Positions 42,901 through 55,329 of a stretch of 64,000 bases of DNA are shown piece after piece. The stretch's first letter is position 1, and the number at the start of each line of letters is the position of its first letter. The DNA is from Scolanthus callimorphus. Its lineage: Eukaryota > Cnidaria > Anthozoa > Actiniaria > Edwardsiidae. Location of the stretch: NCBI GenBank assembly GCA_033964015.1, contig CM066924.1, positions 11,062,625-11,126,624 on the forward strand. Direction: 5' to 3'. The notes under the pieces were generated by a model. That model saw only the letters and a list, made by a program, of their open reading frames with translations, made no database searches and had not been told where the DNA came from. Both the position numbers and the translations under genes were made by a program.

Positions 42901-44594
42901 TACTACAACAGAGTCGCAACAAAGTGAAGTAAAGAGGAAAAAAAACACATAGAAGGATTCCGAACCGAAATCCCCGAACTTCCTACAGCGCTCCTACCTC
43001 GAGCAGATATCTTTTTTATCTGCTGCAAAAGGCCCATGGTTAGTCACTGCCTCGAGTCGGTTCATGGTTGAAAACATGCTCTCTGAGCGCACGTGATTGG
43101 AAGCTAGCTTTACCAGATAGCTCTGAAATGGCTTCCAATGTTTTTATTTCATGCACAAAAAAAATCGTAAAAGACAGCTTTGATCCATCCGATTTGTTAG
43201 ATGCTAAAAGAACTATCCCCCTCAGGGTCCGTGCCGAATGTTGGATATAAACCTATAGTCCGTGGGCCAGGAGATTAAACCCTCCCCCTCCCCCCCGAAG
43301 GGGAATTTTGCTAACACATATCGTTCGAAAGCTTAGTCCACGTCAGGATGTTGCGAAAAACTCAATAAAAAAAAAAAACTCAATAAAAATAAAATGCTTG
43401 CATTCGATTCAAAACTCAAACATATTGTACCGCTCGTCACGAAATAGCCTTAAAGCCATGTTTACGTTGAAAATGTGTGTACGAAGGCATTGAAATAGGC
43501 GCATTTGACAATATTGTATTCCACAGGATACCCGCGTCGCGCGGTTTTAAGAAAATGGAAATACGAATTTTGTAAGGCTGAGTATCAGGCGGAATTTTAT
43601 TTTTCCGTGAGAAAATGTGTGAATTATATTCACCATTGTTTATAACAACTACAAATGGCTTACTCAATCAACAATTTCTGGTAGAAATGTCTGGAAAGGA
43701 GAACGACCATGTCTAGTGCGCCTCTCGCTTGTCAGCAAAGATGAGGAAATCTTGTTATTTCCTAATAATTATTTCGTGGTTGCTGTAAAGGAAAAATAAA
43801 TTTTACATTAAGCGAAAACACTACTTGTGCTGCACTTGTTGTTACTCTATGTGCAAAATGTCACGAGATACCCAGCTATGAATGTAGCCCTCACGTTTCT
43901 GACTAATGCACTTTTGGAATCGCGATAGAAATCCAGAGCTTGTAGCCATCAGCCTACGTGTCAGCCATCCGAGGGAACTCGTATCTGCAGTGCTTTGGAC
44001 TTTTCGAGGCGAATCTATGTAGCTTCACTCTGTATATAGGGGACCAGCAAAAGTTATCAAAGACTCGGATGACCATCTGAACACGCTAAGCAATCCACAA
44101 GAAAAGCAAACATATTAACATTTCCATAAAGTTTCATCACTCAGCAGGCGCGTAGCAAGAATTTCCCGTCAGCAAAGCACACCATACCAAAACGTAGCGC
44201 AATTTTTGACTTTTTGTGGTACATAAGCTGGATTACTTTAAAAACAGACACTCAAGTGCGTACTGGTAAGCAGGTAGCTATTACTTCCTGCCACAATTTA
44301 TAAGTCGCAATACTGATAGAAATCCGGCACAGTCGAGAGCATGAGAATACTCGGCAGAACTTTTAGGATTCTTTTGCGTACTACGGCATAGAAGTAAACA
44401 TCAAATCCAAAGCATAACGCTAAACTATTGTATTTTAGTACCATGAACAGGAGGTAATGTAATTGTTCGAAGTAAGCGATCACCGCTACCAACTTACCTC
44501 TAGGAGGACCCTAGCTACGTCAATTGTCGAGTTAATAGGCATAGGTGACACTAAATCTTTCAAAGCTATTTCAACACGAAGCTATCCGCGTGCA

Positions 44595-44856
44595 TAGAGC
44601 GGTTTTCATATGACTGTCGTGAAAACAATTGCAATTGAGCAATCACCAGCCAATCAGAATCGAGAGAAATCATGACTAGTACTCTTTTATGGCTTTATTT
44701 CTCAGCCAATTGCAAGCCAAACCAATTACTAAGTAATTACACAATTGTATTATTTACTACAGAATTTGATTGGCTGAGAAACACGAGTAGCCAATGAGAA
44801 CGCAAAGCAATCGCAATTACATAAGAAGTCTTGACAGTCATGTGAAATCCACTCTA
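44595..44856. mobile_element. MITE, TAGAGC family, copy 2
   Basis: TAGAGCGGTTTTCATATGAC followed by TGTC is mirrored by GACAGTCATGTGAAATCCAC followed by TCTA, with TA at both outer edges. The core is rich in CCAATCAGA and GATTGGCT-type blocks and differs from copy 1. Confidence 0.85.
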
Positions 44857-44929
44857 ATTCTCAAATCCAGATCTGGCAACCGCCAGATTTCGGCGGCGAA
44901 AAGGCTCCGGGGGTAAGCAATACATACCT

Positions 44930-45080
44930 CTTATTAACCGAACGCGAGGGCCATACGGTGAGAATTTTTCCGCTTTCTTATGGCCCGAGCGCAAGCGCGA
45001 AGCGCGAGGGCTATAAGAACGGCGGAAAAATTCGAGGATCCATAAGTTACCGTTTGGCCCGAGCTAGCGAGGTTAATAAG
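44930..45080. mobile_element. Foldback MITE
   Basis: CTTATTAACCGAACGCGAGG followed by GCCATACGG and TTTTTCCGC are mirrored through to GAGGTTAATAAG. The centre is GCGAAGCGCGAGGGC. Confidence 0.7.
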
Positions 45081-45084
45081 ATAT

Positions 45085-47280
45085 TTATTATATAGCATTT
45101 GACTTTTTTTGCGCTGGGGGCGACAAAAATGAAGAGCGGAAAGATCACGGAAACTTTTTGTGTAAACAGAGCGCGCAATTACAACTTTTTTATAACCAAA
45201 CTTGAGTTCAATAAAAAATATCCATTGAAAACAACAAGAACGAAACAACAACGAAAAATGTAAAAAAAAAACTGATTTAGTATATTTCATTAAGGGACTT
45301 CAGAAAAGAAAAAGAACTAAGAAACATTTTCTTTTACCTTGAAAAGCAAGTCAAGATAAGCTTAAATGCACTAAACCAATTTTATTTCAAGGAAACAACG
45401 TGATTTGGGGGCCACTTTTATGTCGTAGCTTTGTTTATTATGGTTATTGTAATTTAACTTTGTAGCTTTGAAAAAATCACAAAGTTATAGAAGCTATAAA
45501 AGAAGCCAAAACGGTGAAAAAAGTGAGTTTACTGAGAATTTCTAGCGAAATCGAGTTTTAGTTCAAGCGGGGATAAAATTATTTTACAAACAACAGAGCA
45601 AGGAAAAGGACATAAATATCCTTTGCATATACAGTTCTACAGTGTCTCTTTAGGACATAAATTCTAAAACGATTTGCTTACCATCAGTTGAATTGTCTTG
45701 TTTGAAAATTTCTTCTCAACTCAAGCGTTTACTTGCAGCACGCTATTTTTCTCAAACTCTCTCTCTCAGCTCTCTGTTTTGAATCAAAGTTTTTCCACAA
45801 TTAGCAGATTTCAATCCATTTAGATTTCCTTAGAATGTTTTCTGTAGACCCAGTGACCCAGCACTTTGCAATCCACCTTTGTAGAGTATTCATATTCAGT
45901 TATTCGTCAAAAAACGTTTGCTTCGGGCTCGAAGTCAAAACAGCAAGATTGTCGTTTCCCAGTGCCGTTCGCTTGCATCTGACGTTGAAGTGAATTTTCG
46001 TTTTCAGAACTGTTAAAATGTCCCACAATTATTTTTTCGGTGTCCATCATGGTGACAGTCTTTGTCCATATGTTTTTGTGTTGGATAGTAGAGTAGATTT
46101 GTCATAAAAAGATACTTTCTTGCTCGCATAAAGTTGTACTGAGTTGTTTTTACGACTCGATGCAAAATGAACCGAATGGAAGCGGCGCGCGTGTGTCGAA
46201 AACTGGCGGGAAACCATTGATAAGCGCGAAAATTTGCAAAATGGCGCCAATAATAAAATCTTATTGAGTTCGTCCTTGGTCCGTACAGAAAAATATCAGA
46301 CCGGTGTCTTGACGGTTTAGCACCGTGTAAACAAAAGCAAGTAACCAGTTGTAAGTAGTTGCTTTGTGCTTTCCATTTGCGGTCCGTACGGGAAAATATG
46401 GACCACAAATCGACCAATCAGAGCGCACGTACTATCGTTGCTATATAATAATAAGTCCTACGAGGAAAGTCTTACGTGGAAGTGCGGCGAGCCCAGAGCC
46501 CGAAAATGCTCCGATACATCTATTAACAAGAACAAACATGGATGTCATGAAAATATGCTAAGACACTATTTTGTACAAATCTATGAGAGGGAACGCGTGA
46601 TAATCGTGTAGGACCAAAAACGTTCTGACTGCTTTGACAATTATGAGACGTTGGTATTCTGTGCTTTAGATTCGATGAAAAATCTACTTTGAATGCTGTT
46701 TTTTAAGACCTTTCCTAGCAAAATAGTGCATTTAGGCTGTTGTTATGCAAAATGTGTGATATACAGTGTTTTTATGCAATACAGGTATACAAGAGTGGAT
46801 TACCAAGAGTTTCCATATTAACTATGTACGCCCGAATCATAGTCAGGAAAGTGTCTATTTTTAGAACTAGGTTTCCCGCGAAAATTCGTCATCCACAGGG
46901 TTCCCGCTTTCTCGCCACGCGAAGAGTTGTGAGATCCAGCCTAAAATTTAATCGTAGATCAATCGAAAAACCTTTAAAGTCGCAAAGATATGGTAGGATT
47001 CTCTATTTTGTGTGTGTTGGGTATACCATGAATTCAGGGGAGATCTGAGGGATTCGAGGAACAAAACAGTACAGCAAAGGCGGCATTTAGAAAAAAACTC
47101 CGCAAGTTGTCGATGCATGAGAAAAAAACCTGCTGAAGAGAAGATACTTTCAGTTATCCCCACTATTTTGTCTGCGTGTTGAGTAGTAATCTTGTTAGAG
47201 TAATTTCTTGTTAAGTAATTTTGTATAAAATGGAGCAAAATATAATTCTGGCACTTTTCCCACTTGTTTATCCCGCGTTT
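45085..47280. other. No gene recognised
   Basis: Unplaced sequence inside the candidate 5.5-kb element. Short open frames (for example minus 46013-46417) overlap an inverted pair GTCCGTAC-GAAAATAT (46278 and 46381) and lack domain support. Confidence 0.4.
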
Positions 47281-47287
47281 GGATATA

Positions 47288-47348
47288 ATTTAGCAGCTTC
47301 GGCTTGCTGGAATTTAGCATCTTCGGCTTGCTGGAATTTAGCATCGAT
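47288..47348. repeat. 24-bp tandem repeat, about 2.5 copies
   Basis: The unit is AATTTAGCATCTTCGGCTTG followed by CTGG, at 47288, 47312 and 47336 (the last truncated). Confidence 0.8.
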
Positions 47349-48272
47349 AAATTTATCAACGACTTTCTGGCTACAGTTTTGCAGGTCTTGTTTAGTTGAT
47401 AAAGATCCGTTTATTCGCTTTCACTCTCCGAGGTTACAATTCCTTATTAAAAAGAAGTCTAAGACTCTCCGAATTCGCTTTTGTTGATCAGTGATGCTTG
47501 AGGACATTTTTAGAAACTGTGCACCAGTATACTACTTACTGTTTCATGTTTCTGACTGTTTATAGAGTTTCTTTGTGAGTTGGCAGCAGTTGAAATTAAA
47601 GTTACCTCGTTTAAGATCCACAGACTGACGAGAAGGCTGCCTCGAAAAAGTTCATTGTCCTTCGTCCAAGTTCGATCCAAGTACTTCAAACGAGTAGAGA
47701 CTTGAATTAAATGTCTTGCAAGGAATTCGCTAAACCTGGCGCTAAAGTAACTAAAGTAAATCGTTCCCTTGAGTTGATTGCCCAACTACGAACATTTTCG
47801 ATTATTTTCATCCAGCTGCAGGCAGAGTGAGCTTTCCTGTCTGTTGCAATCACTTTAAAGAATTCCTCTGTTAGAGTTTAAAGCTTTCTGCAAAACCCTG
47901 TCAGTAAACTAAAGTTGTTTTTCTGTCATTCACTCAGCAGAAAGTGGTTTTAGCAAATTTCGCGAGCTGGAAACGCTGCTATTCTTGTTGTCCGTGATAG
48001 TTTATCGAGAAGTTAGTAGCTTCCAGGGCCTCAAAATCCATACAGCAAGCTCTTCTGTACTTTGCAGTAATATACTTTTCTGTTGTCGTTTTCATTTGCA
48101 GCCAGAAGTAGTAAATTGGCTGTCTTCACCGTCTTTGTGCGATTTTTCGCTTTCTTTTCACTCTTCAGCCAATACTCTCGCTCTCTGAAGTCCAGGAAAT
48201 CTCCCATTCTTCAGGATATTACTTCGAATCTTCCCTTATCTCTTCTTCATTTTCTCTAGTCAAGTATCTGCT

Positions 48273-48320
48273 TCTATGTCTAACCTGCCAAGGGGAAAAA
48301 GCTTTGCTTGGCAGGTTACT
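48273..48320. repeat. Short hairpin
   Basis: TAACCTGCCAAG and CTTGGCAGGTTA flank a loop GGGAAAAAGCTTTG. It is a 12-bp perfect stem. Confidence 0.7.
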
Positions 48321-48745
48321 AGTAGCGAGTGTGTACGAAATTGTTTTTCCCCTTATATCAGCTTTTTTCCTTTTTTGACACCTACTCTTACGTCACAGCA
48401 AGCTGCATTCTGATTGGTCAAACCTGAGCATTGGAATGATTTTGCGCGCGAAATTCAAAATCTAAAAATAGACACTTTTCTGACTATGATGTGGACAAAT
48501 ACAGTACGAAAGATTCTAACTCTTGTTAATCCACTCTTGGGTATATTATTCGTATGTTTCGCAACACCACGACGTGGGTACCCTGTAAAATGCGCCGTAA
48601 CTCCTAAACGCTTCCACTTCAAAAGTGTAAACAACCGGTTTTAGACTACCCTCGGGCTAATGTTTCGAGTGATATGTGTTAGCAAAATTCCCCTAGGAAG
48701 GTTTCGACTCTTGGCCCACGGACTACTATTTCAATTCACGTTGCT

Positions 48746-49880
48746 TTGTCAAACCGAACTACACTAATAAAAATACTCAAGGACACTGTTTACTACATTT
48801 TTGGTATTGAAAAAAATTTGACATTTGTAACTGTGGCGATTTCAAACGAGAAATCATTGCAAACTATGGATCACGATACATGGTTATCGAGCAACGTTTA
48901 TTGAAATAGGTGCATTTATACCTCGACGCTTCGCGGTGTATATCCAACTACACGGGAACCTCCATAGATCGCGCGTTTTGATTGGTTCGCTATCTCGGAA
49001 TATTGCCACAATATTAGATCGAAAGCATAATCCAGAGATTGAGAAGCCCGAGCGCAAGTGGTTCGGATATTTTTACTTTCTAAAGGAACTATCTGATTCG
49101 AAATGCAACAAAAATCCTTCTCAATTAAGTCTTTCAAGGTGATACAGAGAGAGAATTTATTTCTTGAACTTCGAAAAGTTGCTGTTCTTGTTTTTCAGTT
49201 CTTCGGAATCAGAGATCGATGATTCGTTCACGGCACTTTTGAGAGAGGAATTATATTCACAACAACATATTATTTAAAGACAATTTTGTTGAAAACATAT
49301 CACAAAAAACTCTTAATCTACTTTGCCGAACATTTACCTGTAGGTTGAAAGGCACAGTAAATCGTAGAAGCCCGAGAAATTGCAGCGGTATTTTGTGTGA
49401 AATTACAAATGCGTAATTGTGTTGTGTTTTGAATCTTTCCCAATGGTTGTAGCCAAGTCAGACAATAAATAACAAAACAGTTATTGAATTCGGTTTTTCG
49501 CATGAAATCGATAATTGCCAAGGCCCAAGATTCGCTTCGGCAGATAAAACAACCTCCGCCTTGACAATTATCGATGCCATGCTTGTCCTTAAATTCGAGG
49601 CACGTGATGAGAGAGCTACATCACGAAAAATCGAAAATCGTAAATTTGACAATGTTATCTAAATTAACCTATATCTATACCTTAACTATCACAACATCAT
49701 TGGATAAATGAGGGCAAAAGGTGACAAGTGAGGTAATATATTCTATTAGTTTACAGTTGACGCGGTTTCCATTGTTATTCGTAGGGAATTAACTCGGATA
49801 ATGACTCTCAACAAACTAAAAGTCGGGAGGGATTTGAATTCTTCAGGGAAAGGTTGGGGTTGATCAATAGAATTGAATTG
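48746..49880. other. No gene recognised
   Basis: Unique-looking AT-rich sequence. No supported exon. Confidence 0.4.
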
Positions 49881-49889
49881 AATTTCTAG

Positions 49890-50005
49890 GTAAATATATT
49901 GCTCATTATGGATTCATAGGTAAGTATATGGCTCATTATGGATTCATAGGTAAATATCTAGTTACTTACCTATGAATCCATAATAAGCCATATACATACC
50001 TATGA
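49890..50005. repeat. Direct and inverted copies of a 30-bp unit
   Basis: GGTAA(A/G)TATATGGCTCATTA followed by TGGATTCATA occurs twice forward, then once inverted (TATGAATCCATAATAAGCCA followed by TATAC), making a cruciform-capable block. Confidence 0.75.
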
Positions 50006-50011
50006 ATCTAT

Positions 50012-50148
50012 AATGTGTGGTTCCAGAAAACATCCCCCCCGGAAGAGTGCTGAAAAGTGACCCCCCACCTCTCTCGAAGTTCCGAAGAAAAATACAGTAT
50101 TTGCATGGAAAAGATATCCCTTCCTATGGATAATTTCTGGAACCACAC
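50012..50148. mobile_element. MITE with TGTGTGGTTCCAGAAA ends and ATAA target duplication
   Basis: TGTGTGGTTCCAGAAA at the left is mirrored by TTTCTGGAACCACACA. ATAA flanks both sides. The C-rich core (CCCCCCC, GACCCCCCACC) has no coding frame. It is inserted into the 30-bp repeat block. Confidence 0.8.
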
Positions 50149-51512
50149 AATAAGCCATTTTTACCTAGACTTCAAGGGGCACTGTCACGGTTGTTTCATC
50201 AAAATGTTTTAAAATAAGACCAGTGTTCTGCAGAAACAATTCCGAACCTATAGTATGTTTCAAAAATGCCAATTAGCAATCCAATTCCATCCGCTCGATT
50301 ATACACGAAAATACTCCAAATTTGTATTGATCTAAGAGCTGAAAGGTTAGTTAAAAAACGTAGACGATTATTTTGTTGATTTCTAGCGAGTTTGACTGCA
50401 TTTAAGCTACTCAAAATGACCCCAAGTTTGGACCAAATTCATGATAAAGCATGACAGTGCCCCTTTCACAAAGACTAATTCAATTATCAACCCAAACATT
50501 TAACTAGTGAATTCAAATCCATACACTTACGGGCGGCAGCATTGAATTAATGTTATTCATCTACAACATAACCTGAACTGTCTCTAGATTATTAAACATT
50601 CGCTGTATATATTCAGGACTGAGAGAATCTAATTCACTAAAACATTCGCTACAAATATGGGACCCTGTCTCGAGGGATTTCTTTGGAGCTGCAATCAGGG
50701 TACTGCCCATGATACATCGCAAATTCAGTGAGAATTTTGATCTTTTCTTGAGCTTTGGAATTGGCCAGATCAAATTGCAGGATCTATAAATAGCTGATAG
50801 CTGATATGCCATTTTTGCGTCCGTGATTGGCTGATCTAACTTGAAGATTTTTGACTTTGGAATCCCTATGTTGTGTTTCGTTTCCTCCTAAAATCCATTA
50901 TTGTATCTCAACACCATAAGTTGAGAACTAACGAATTATGACCATCGGCCCAAATAAGGTCGGATTTTTAATCTTTGAATCTATAAATTTCAATTTCTTT
51001 ACCACTTTGGGCTGATCTGAGAGAGTGTGTTTTCAAACAGCAATTACTTCTGGATCTCAGACATTTTATAGTTGTAAAACTATTTCAACAACAACAAATA
51101 AATATATATATATAATGAATGACATGAAATGAAATATATATTTTTAGCTTTGCAGGGGGGAGGCAATATTTTAATTATTCATAAATGTCTGTATATTTTA
51201 CTTTTTGTACTTTTTGCTGTGCTCTGGTTTGCTGGGGTTGGTGACCCGAACACTATAGGAATTTTAATAGTTTGGATTGGACAACAATGAATACGTAATT
51301 AACTGCTGAGTCACACCCTGCAGAGTACCTAATTCAGACTGCATAATTAGACCTTGTATATTAGGCTGAGTGTGTAATATATAATTGCATCTGCAGAGCC
51401 CTAAACCCTAAACTGCCATACACAGGTCGTCTCTCACCCGTACTTGCTATTGCATCAGCATGGCGAGCCTGCAGATACAGTGTTTATTATGGGGTAGTCA
51501 TCAATGCCCTTA
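50149..51512. other. Mostly non-coding; one weak minus-strand frame
   Basis: Apart from the frame at 50561-50812 nothing is supported. TATATATATA at 51103-51114 is a short dinucleotide run. Confidence 0.4.
50561..50812 (-). CDS. Unrecognised open frame, 83 residues
   Basis: It starts at an ATG in good context (AAAATGGC) and contains a CX2C pair in SHICSECFSEL with a helical tail (SPEYIQRMFNNLETVQ). A CAG/GTTATG near the 3' end could be a donor. I do not recognise the family. Length and position in repeat-rich DNA make chance quite possible. Confidence 0.2.
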   Translation of the reverse strand: MAYQLSAIYRSCNLIWPIPKLKKRSKFSLNLRCIMGSTLIAAPKKSLETGSHICSECFSELDSLSPEYIQRMFNNLETVQVML

Positions 51513-52905
51513 TACCTGCCAGGCAGTCAAGGGCCTGCGTGGTATTCTATCTAACCTGTAAGCTAGTTCAGGGCCAGCACAGTTGCCATTCTAATCTGTC
51601 ATGCCAGCTGGTCAAGGGCCTGGTGGTTTTTCAATCTAACCTGTAAGGCCCAGCGGTCCAGGGCCTGTGCTGTTTTCAATCTATCCTGTAAATCCCGGCG
51701 GTCAAGAGCCTGTGAGGTATTCAATCTAACCTATAAAGCCAGCAGGTGAAGGACCCATGCGGTATTCACTCTAACCTGTAAGCCAGGCAGTCAAGAGCCT
51801 GTGCGGTATTCAATCTAACCTGTCAAGCCAGGCGGTCCAGGGCCTGTGTGGTATTCAATCTAATCTATAAAGCCAGGCGGTCAAGGGACTGTGTGGTATT
51901 CAATCTAACCTATAAGCCAGGCAGTCAAGGGCCTGTGCGGTATTGAATCTAACCTGTAAGCCAGGCGGTCAGGAGCCTGTGTGGTATTGAATCTAATCTA
52001 TAACGCCAGGCGATCAAGAGCCTGTGTGGTATTGAATCTAATCTATAAAGCCAGGCGGTCAAGGGCCTGTGTGGTATCCAATCTAATCTATAAAGCAAGG
52101 CGGTCAAGGGCCTGTCCGGTATTGAATCTAACCTGTAAGCCAGGCGGTTAGGAGCCTGTGTGGTATTGAATCTAATCTATAAAGCCAGGCGATCAAGAGC
52201 CTGTGTGGTATTGAATATAATCTATAAAGCCAGGCAGTCAAGGGCCTGTGCGGTATTCAATCTAACCTGTAAGCCAGGCGGTCAAGAGCCTGTGCTGTAT
52301 TCAATCTAGCCTGTTCTAACCTGTCAGCCAGGGGCCGGTTCCTGGAATGTCAGATAAGAGTTATCAGTCGATAAACGCTTATCCAACGGATAAATCCAAA
52401 ACAAATCCTACACAACAGATAACTTTTATCCAACCTTTCAGGAACTGTGCCTAGGCAGTAAATGGCCTGTGTGGTACCCAATCTAACCTGTAAGCCAGGC
52501 GGTCAAGGGCCTGTGTGGTATTCAATCTAACCTGTAAGCCAGGCGGTCAAGGGCCTGTGCGGTATCCGATCTAATCTATAAAGCCAGGCGGGCAAGGGCC
52601 TGTGCGGTATTGAATCTAACCTGTAAGCCAGGCGGTCAAGGGCCTGTGTGGTATTCAATCTAACCTGTAAGCCAGGCGGTCAAGGGCCTGTGCGGTATTC
52701 AATGTAACCTGTAAGCCAGGCGGTCAAGGGCCTGTGTGGTATTCAATCTAACCTGTAAGCCAGGCGGTCAAGGGCCTGTGCCGTATTGAATCTAACCTGA
52801 AAGCCAGGCGGTCAAGAGCCTGTGCGGTATTCAATGTAACCTGTCAGACAGGCGGTCAAGGGCCTGTGCGGTATCCAATCTAATCTGTACATCCAGCAGT
52901 TCATA
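51513..52905. repeat. 44-bp minisatellite, about 28 copies, interrupted by a MITE
   Basis: The unit is CAATCTAACCTGTAAGCCAG followed by GCGGTCAAGGGCCTGTGTGG and TATT. Two sub-variants alternate (AACCTGTAAG versus AATCTATAAAG, CAAGGG versus CAAGAG), suggesting higher-order turnover. The left edge units are most diverged. The block 52332-52452 is foreign. Confidence 0.92.
52332..52452. mobile_element. MITE inserted in the minisatellite
   Basis: The ends are GGCCGGTTCCTGGAATGTCA and, mirrored, CAACCTTTCAGGAACTGTGC followed by C. The core GCTTATCCAACGGATAAAT matches the nested copy at 5229-5363. Array units resume directly on both sides. Confidence 0.8.
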
Positions 52906-54230
52906 GCAGTTCATAGCTGACATTTCTGTACGAGAGCTCGTGGCTAATGTCTTGCAGGGTGTTTTTGTTTGCACGGCTCATCTACAATTAGTTTCTGCCA
53001 GTTTGTTTGTTTTATTTGCAGTTCCTTACTGCGCTATGCCACACATGCGTTCAGCACAGCATGCCAGCAGAAAGTGAGCAGCACCAAAGGCAAATCCGGC
53101 AAACCTTCCAGGGATGTCTGCTGAGTCTGTGATCAGTTGGCCACCCGAGTGGCTGATGCAGTTACATCTCGTCTGGCCCAGCCTGTGAAAAACCGGCCAA
53201 CTGCTGCACCCCACCGTGCGACAGTGGAGGATCTACGCAGTTTCCACCAGATAACACTTACGTTTTGGCTTTAGTCTATATCCATAGACTCTGGCTGCCC
53301 AGACCCGACTTGAGTTTTTGGAATGTTGCAAATGCTAGAAGGCTACGGGAAGCTAGGGTCCAGACGATCGCCTCCAGATAACGCTTCCCATCGTACACGG
53401 GATTTCGGTATGAAAGGAGCGAGCCCCCCCCCCCATATATATATATGGGGGGAGGGGGGGGGGTTGTCACTCAGCTGTCATAGGGTCAACATCTCTGTGG
53501 CGTGAAATTCAAATTGTGTTTTTGAAGAGATATATACATTAACTATTGCTTTCCAAACTGACCTTTTAATTGCTGGAGAATAATTTTTATTACAACCGGT
53601 TTGGGTCAGATAAAATATTTTCGTGCGGAGAGCAAGACTAATTAGTACGTAATTAATATTCATATTTTGAACCGCGAAATTCTAAATGTGACCACTGAAA
53701 ACGTTTAAAAACATCACATAACCAATTATTCCGTATTCTACAAGGAGTTACCTTGCCATTGACTTCATAAGAATGTTAGTTAAACTTGTTGGGGGCACTA
53801 ATATAGGACTTTTCCTGGAGACGGAACATTCTCGACTTCATTCCGTCGTGTTATGAACTGATAATTGCGTGAAAGTGGGCGGTCCTACCCCTTTTCTACC
53901 GGAGCCTCATGTTAAGCGTATCTAAGGTCTTCCCGGATCTTAGCGTCTTTCTTAGAGTGCGCTCCAAGGCGATACGTACCTTTGCTTTTCATGCTTTCTC
54001 GAGATTGGCAATTATGTCTCTTGGACCTCCTGGAATGCTTGTCCTCCTTTTACTCACGAAATTAGTGGGTAACCATGGACGGTTGCATTGTCCACATCGC
54101 TATGAAGGCCACAGTTTCTGAATTGGTGCAGCCTCCAATGCAGCAGAGAAGTAGACTGACCGATGCTCACAATCAGATAAGATACCTCGACAAAAGACAT
54201 TCTAATACGTTTTACAAATGTATACGCATA
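52906..54230. other. No gene recognised
   Basis: It includes the C/AT/G palindrome at 53424-53462 and otherwise unplaced sequence. Confidence 0.4.
53424..53462. repeat. C-run, (AT)n, G-run palindrome
   Basis: CCCCCCCCCATATATATATA followed by TGGGGGGAGGGGGGGG is a nearly perfect inverted repeat with a G-run on either strand. Confidence 0.85.
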
Positions 54231-54234
54231 GCTT

Positions 54235-54550
54235 AAAGACCAAGTTAGCATTGAGGAGTCGAAACGCAAGATGCAGCAGATCTTCCGGACTGTAGTTAGC
54301 ATTGAGGAGTTGCAACGCAAGATGCAGCAGCTCTTCCGGACTGTAGTTAACATTTGAGCTGAATTGCAAGAGGCAGCAGCTCTTCAGGTCTATAGTTAAC
54401 ATACGAGCTGAATAGCAAGATGCAGCAGCTCTCAGGTCTATAGTTAACATACGAGCTGAATAGCAAGATGCAGCAGCTCTTCCGGACGATAGTGAACATA
54501 CGAGTTGAATAGCAAGCTGCAGCAGCTCTTCAGGACTATCGTTCACATAC
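54235..54550. repeat. 49-51 bp tandem repeat, six copies
   Basis: The unit is GCAAGATGCAGCAGCTCTTC followed by CGGACTGTAGTTAACAT and a variable GAG-TGAAT block. The two left-hand units are 51 bases and keep one minus-strand frame, giving 17-residue repeats (SPEELLHLALQLLNANY and SPEDLLHLAFRLLNANL). The other units are 48-49 bases and break it. Confidence 0.85.
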
Positions 54551-55329
54551 ACGCTTCTTCGGAATACTCCTTGCCTCACCTAGCCGATTAGCAAGTGGCA
54601 GCGGCCAGGTGAAATCAGACGTTTTTACTGTCTAATTTATTAGCTATATACTGTTCATCAATATTAATGGAATCATGAACGATTCCTGATTCAATTCGGT
54701 TCAATTTTTTTTTCGTCCTAAGGGTTGTGTGGTTGTCGCGTTTCTTGGGTGGGGCTGCATCATATTTGCTTTATGATGCATTTGGCGTTTTGATTGCCCT
54801 CACCTTTACTGGGCACTGTAAAAACGACATCTTCGTATTTCGTATTTTCGATTTGGATCAGAAAATTCGAATAAAGCGGCTTTGGGCTATCGCCCTGCCA
54901 TTTTAACTCCAACAATCGTCTTGTTTTATTCCTACCCAGTAAACGAGCAAGAACTGCGACAGCCCCATTTAGGTTATCTCTTACTAAAGGGAAGAGGAAA
55001 ATATAAATGGAATATTTGCAAAGCGAATGTGATTTTTATATTTTCTCTTCCGCCTATCGCGATCTACTAGTTATTAATCTGTAGCCATTATACTCAAGCG
55101 ATTGATTATGTAACAATCACGGTCACATGGCGGCCGCTGGCTCCCCGAGGAGAGGACTTCCATTAACCCCCCTCTAGGGGACGAATTTTGCAATTAGTCA
55201 TTCGTCGAGACCTTGAAGCGAGCACGCTGGTTTTTCCTTTGACCCTCCTCCTCCCCTAGCCTTCCACATGATGGTGATTATGCATCTATACTGCCTATGT
55301 CTACAACCAATATTTGCTCCTGATTATCC
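54551..55329. other. No gene recognised
   Basis: Unplaced sequence with no domain-bearing frame. Confidence 0.4.

Larger units (their letters stand above)
43255..48745. mobile_element. Candidate 5.5-kb element with diverged long inverted ends
   Basis: TAGTCCGTGGGCCA and, ~45 bases inward, GGGGAATTTTGCTAACACAT at 43255-43325 are mirrored at 48671-48727. Weaker inverted matches continue inward (GCGCATTT, ACAGG-TACCC-CGTCG). A second inverted pair, 46795-46870 against 48455-48540, shares CAAGAGTGGATTA, ATCATAGTCAG and AAGTGTCTATTTTTAGA. I find no transposase. Several MITEs lie inside. It may instead be two copies of a short repeat in opposite orientation. Confidence 0.4.

Noticed and set aside
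46013..46417. 134-residue minus-strand frame
   Set aside because: No recognisable domain, overlaps an inverted repeat (GTCCGTAC-GAAAATAT) and has another open frame in a different register over the same bases.
51513..52905. Possible coding repeat array or centromeric satellite
   Set aside because: The 44-bp unit is not a multiple of three, has stops in all frames and spans only 1.4 kb.
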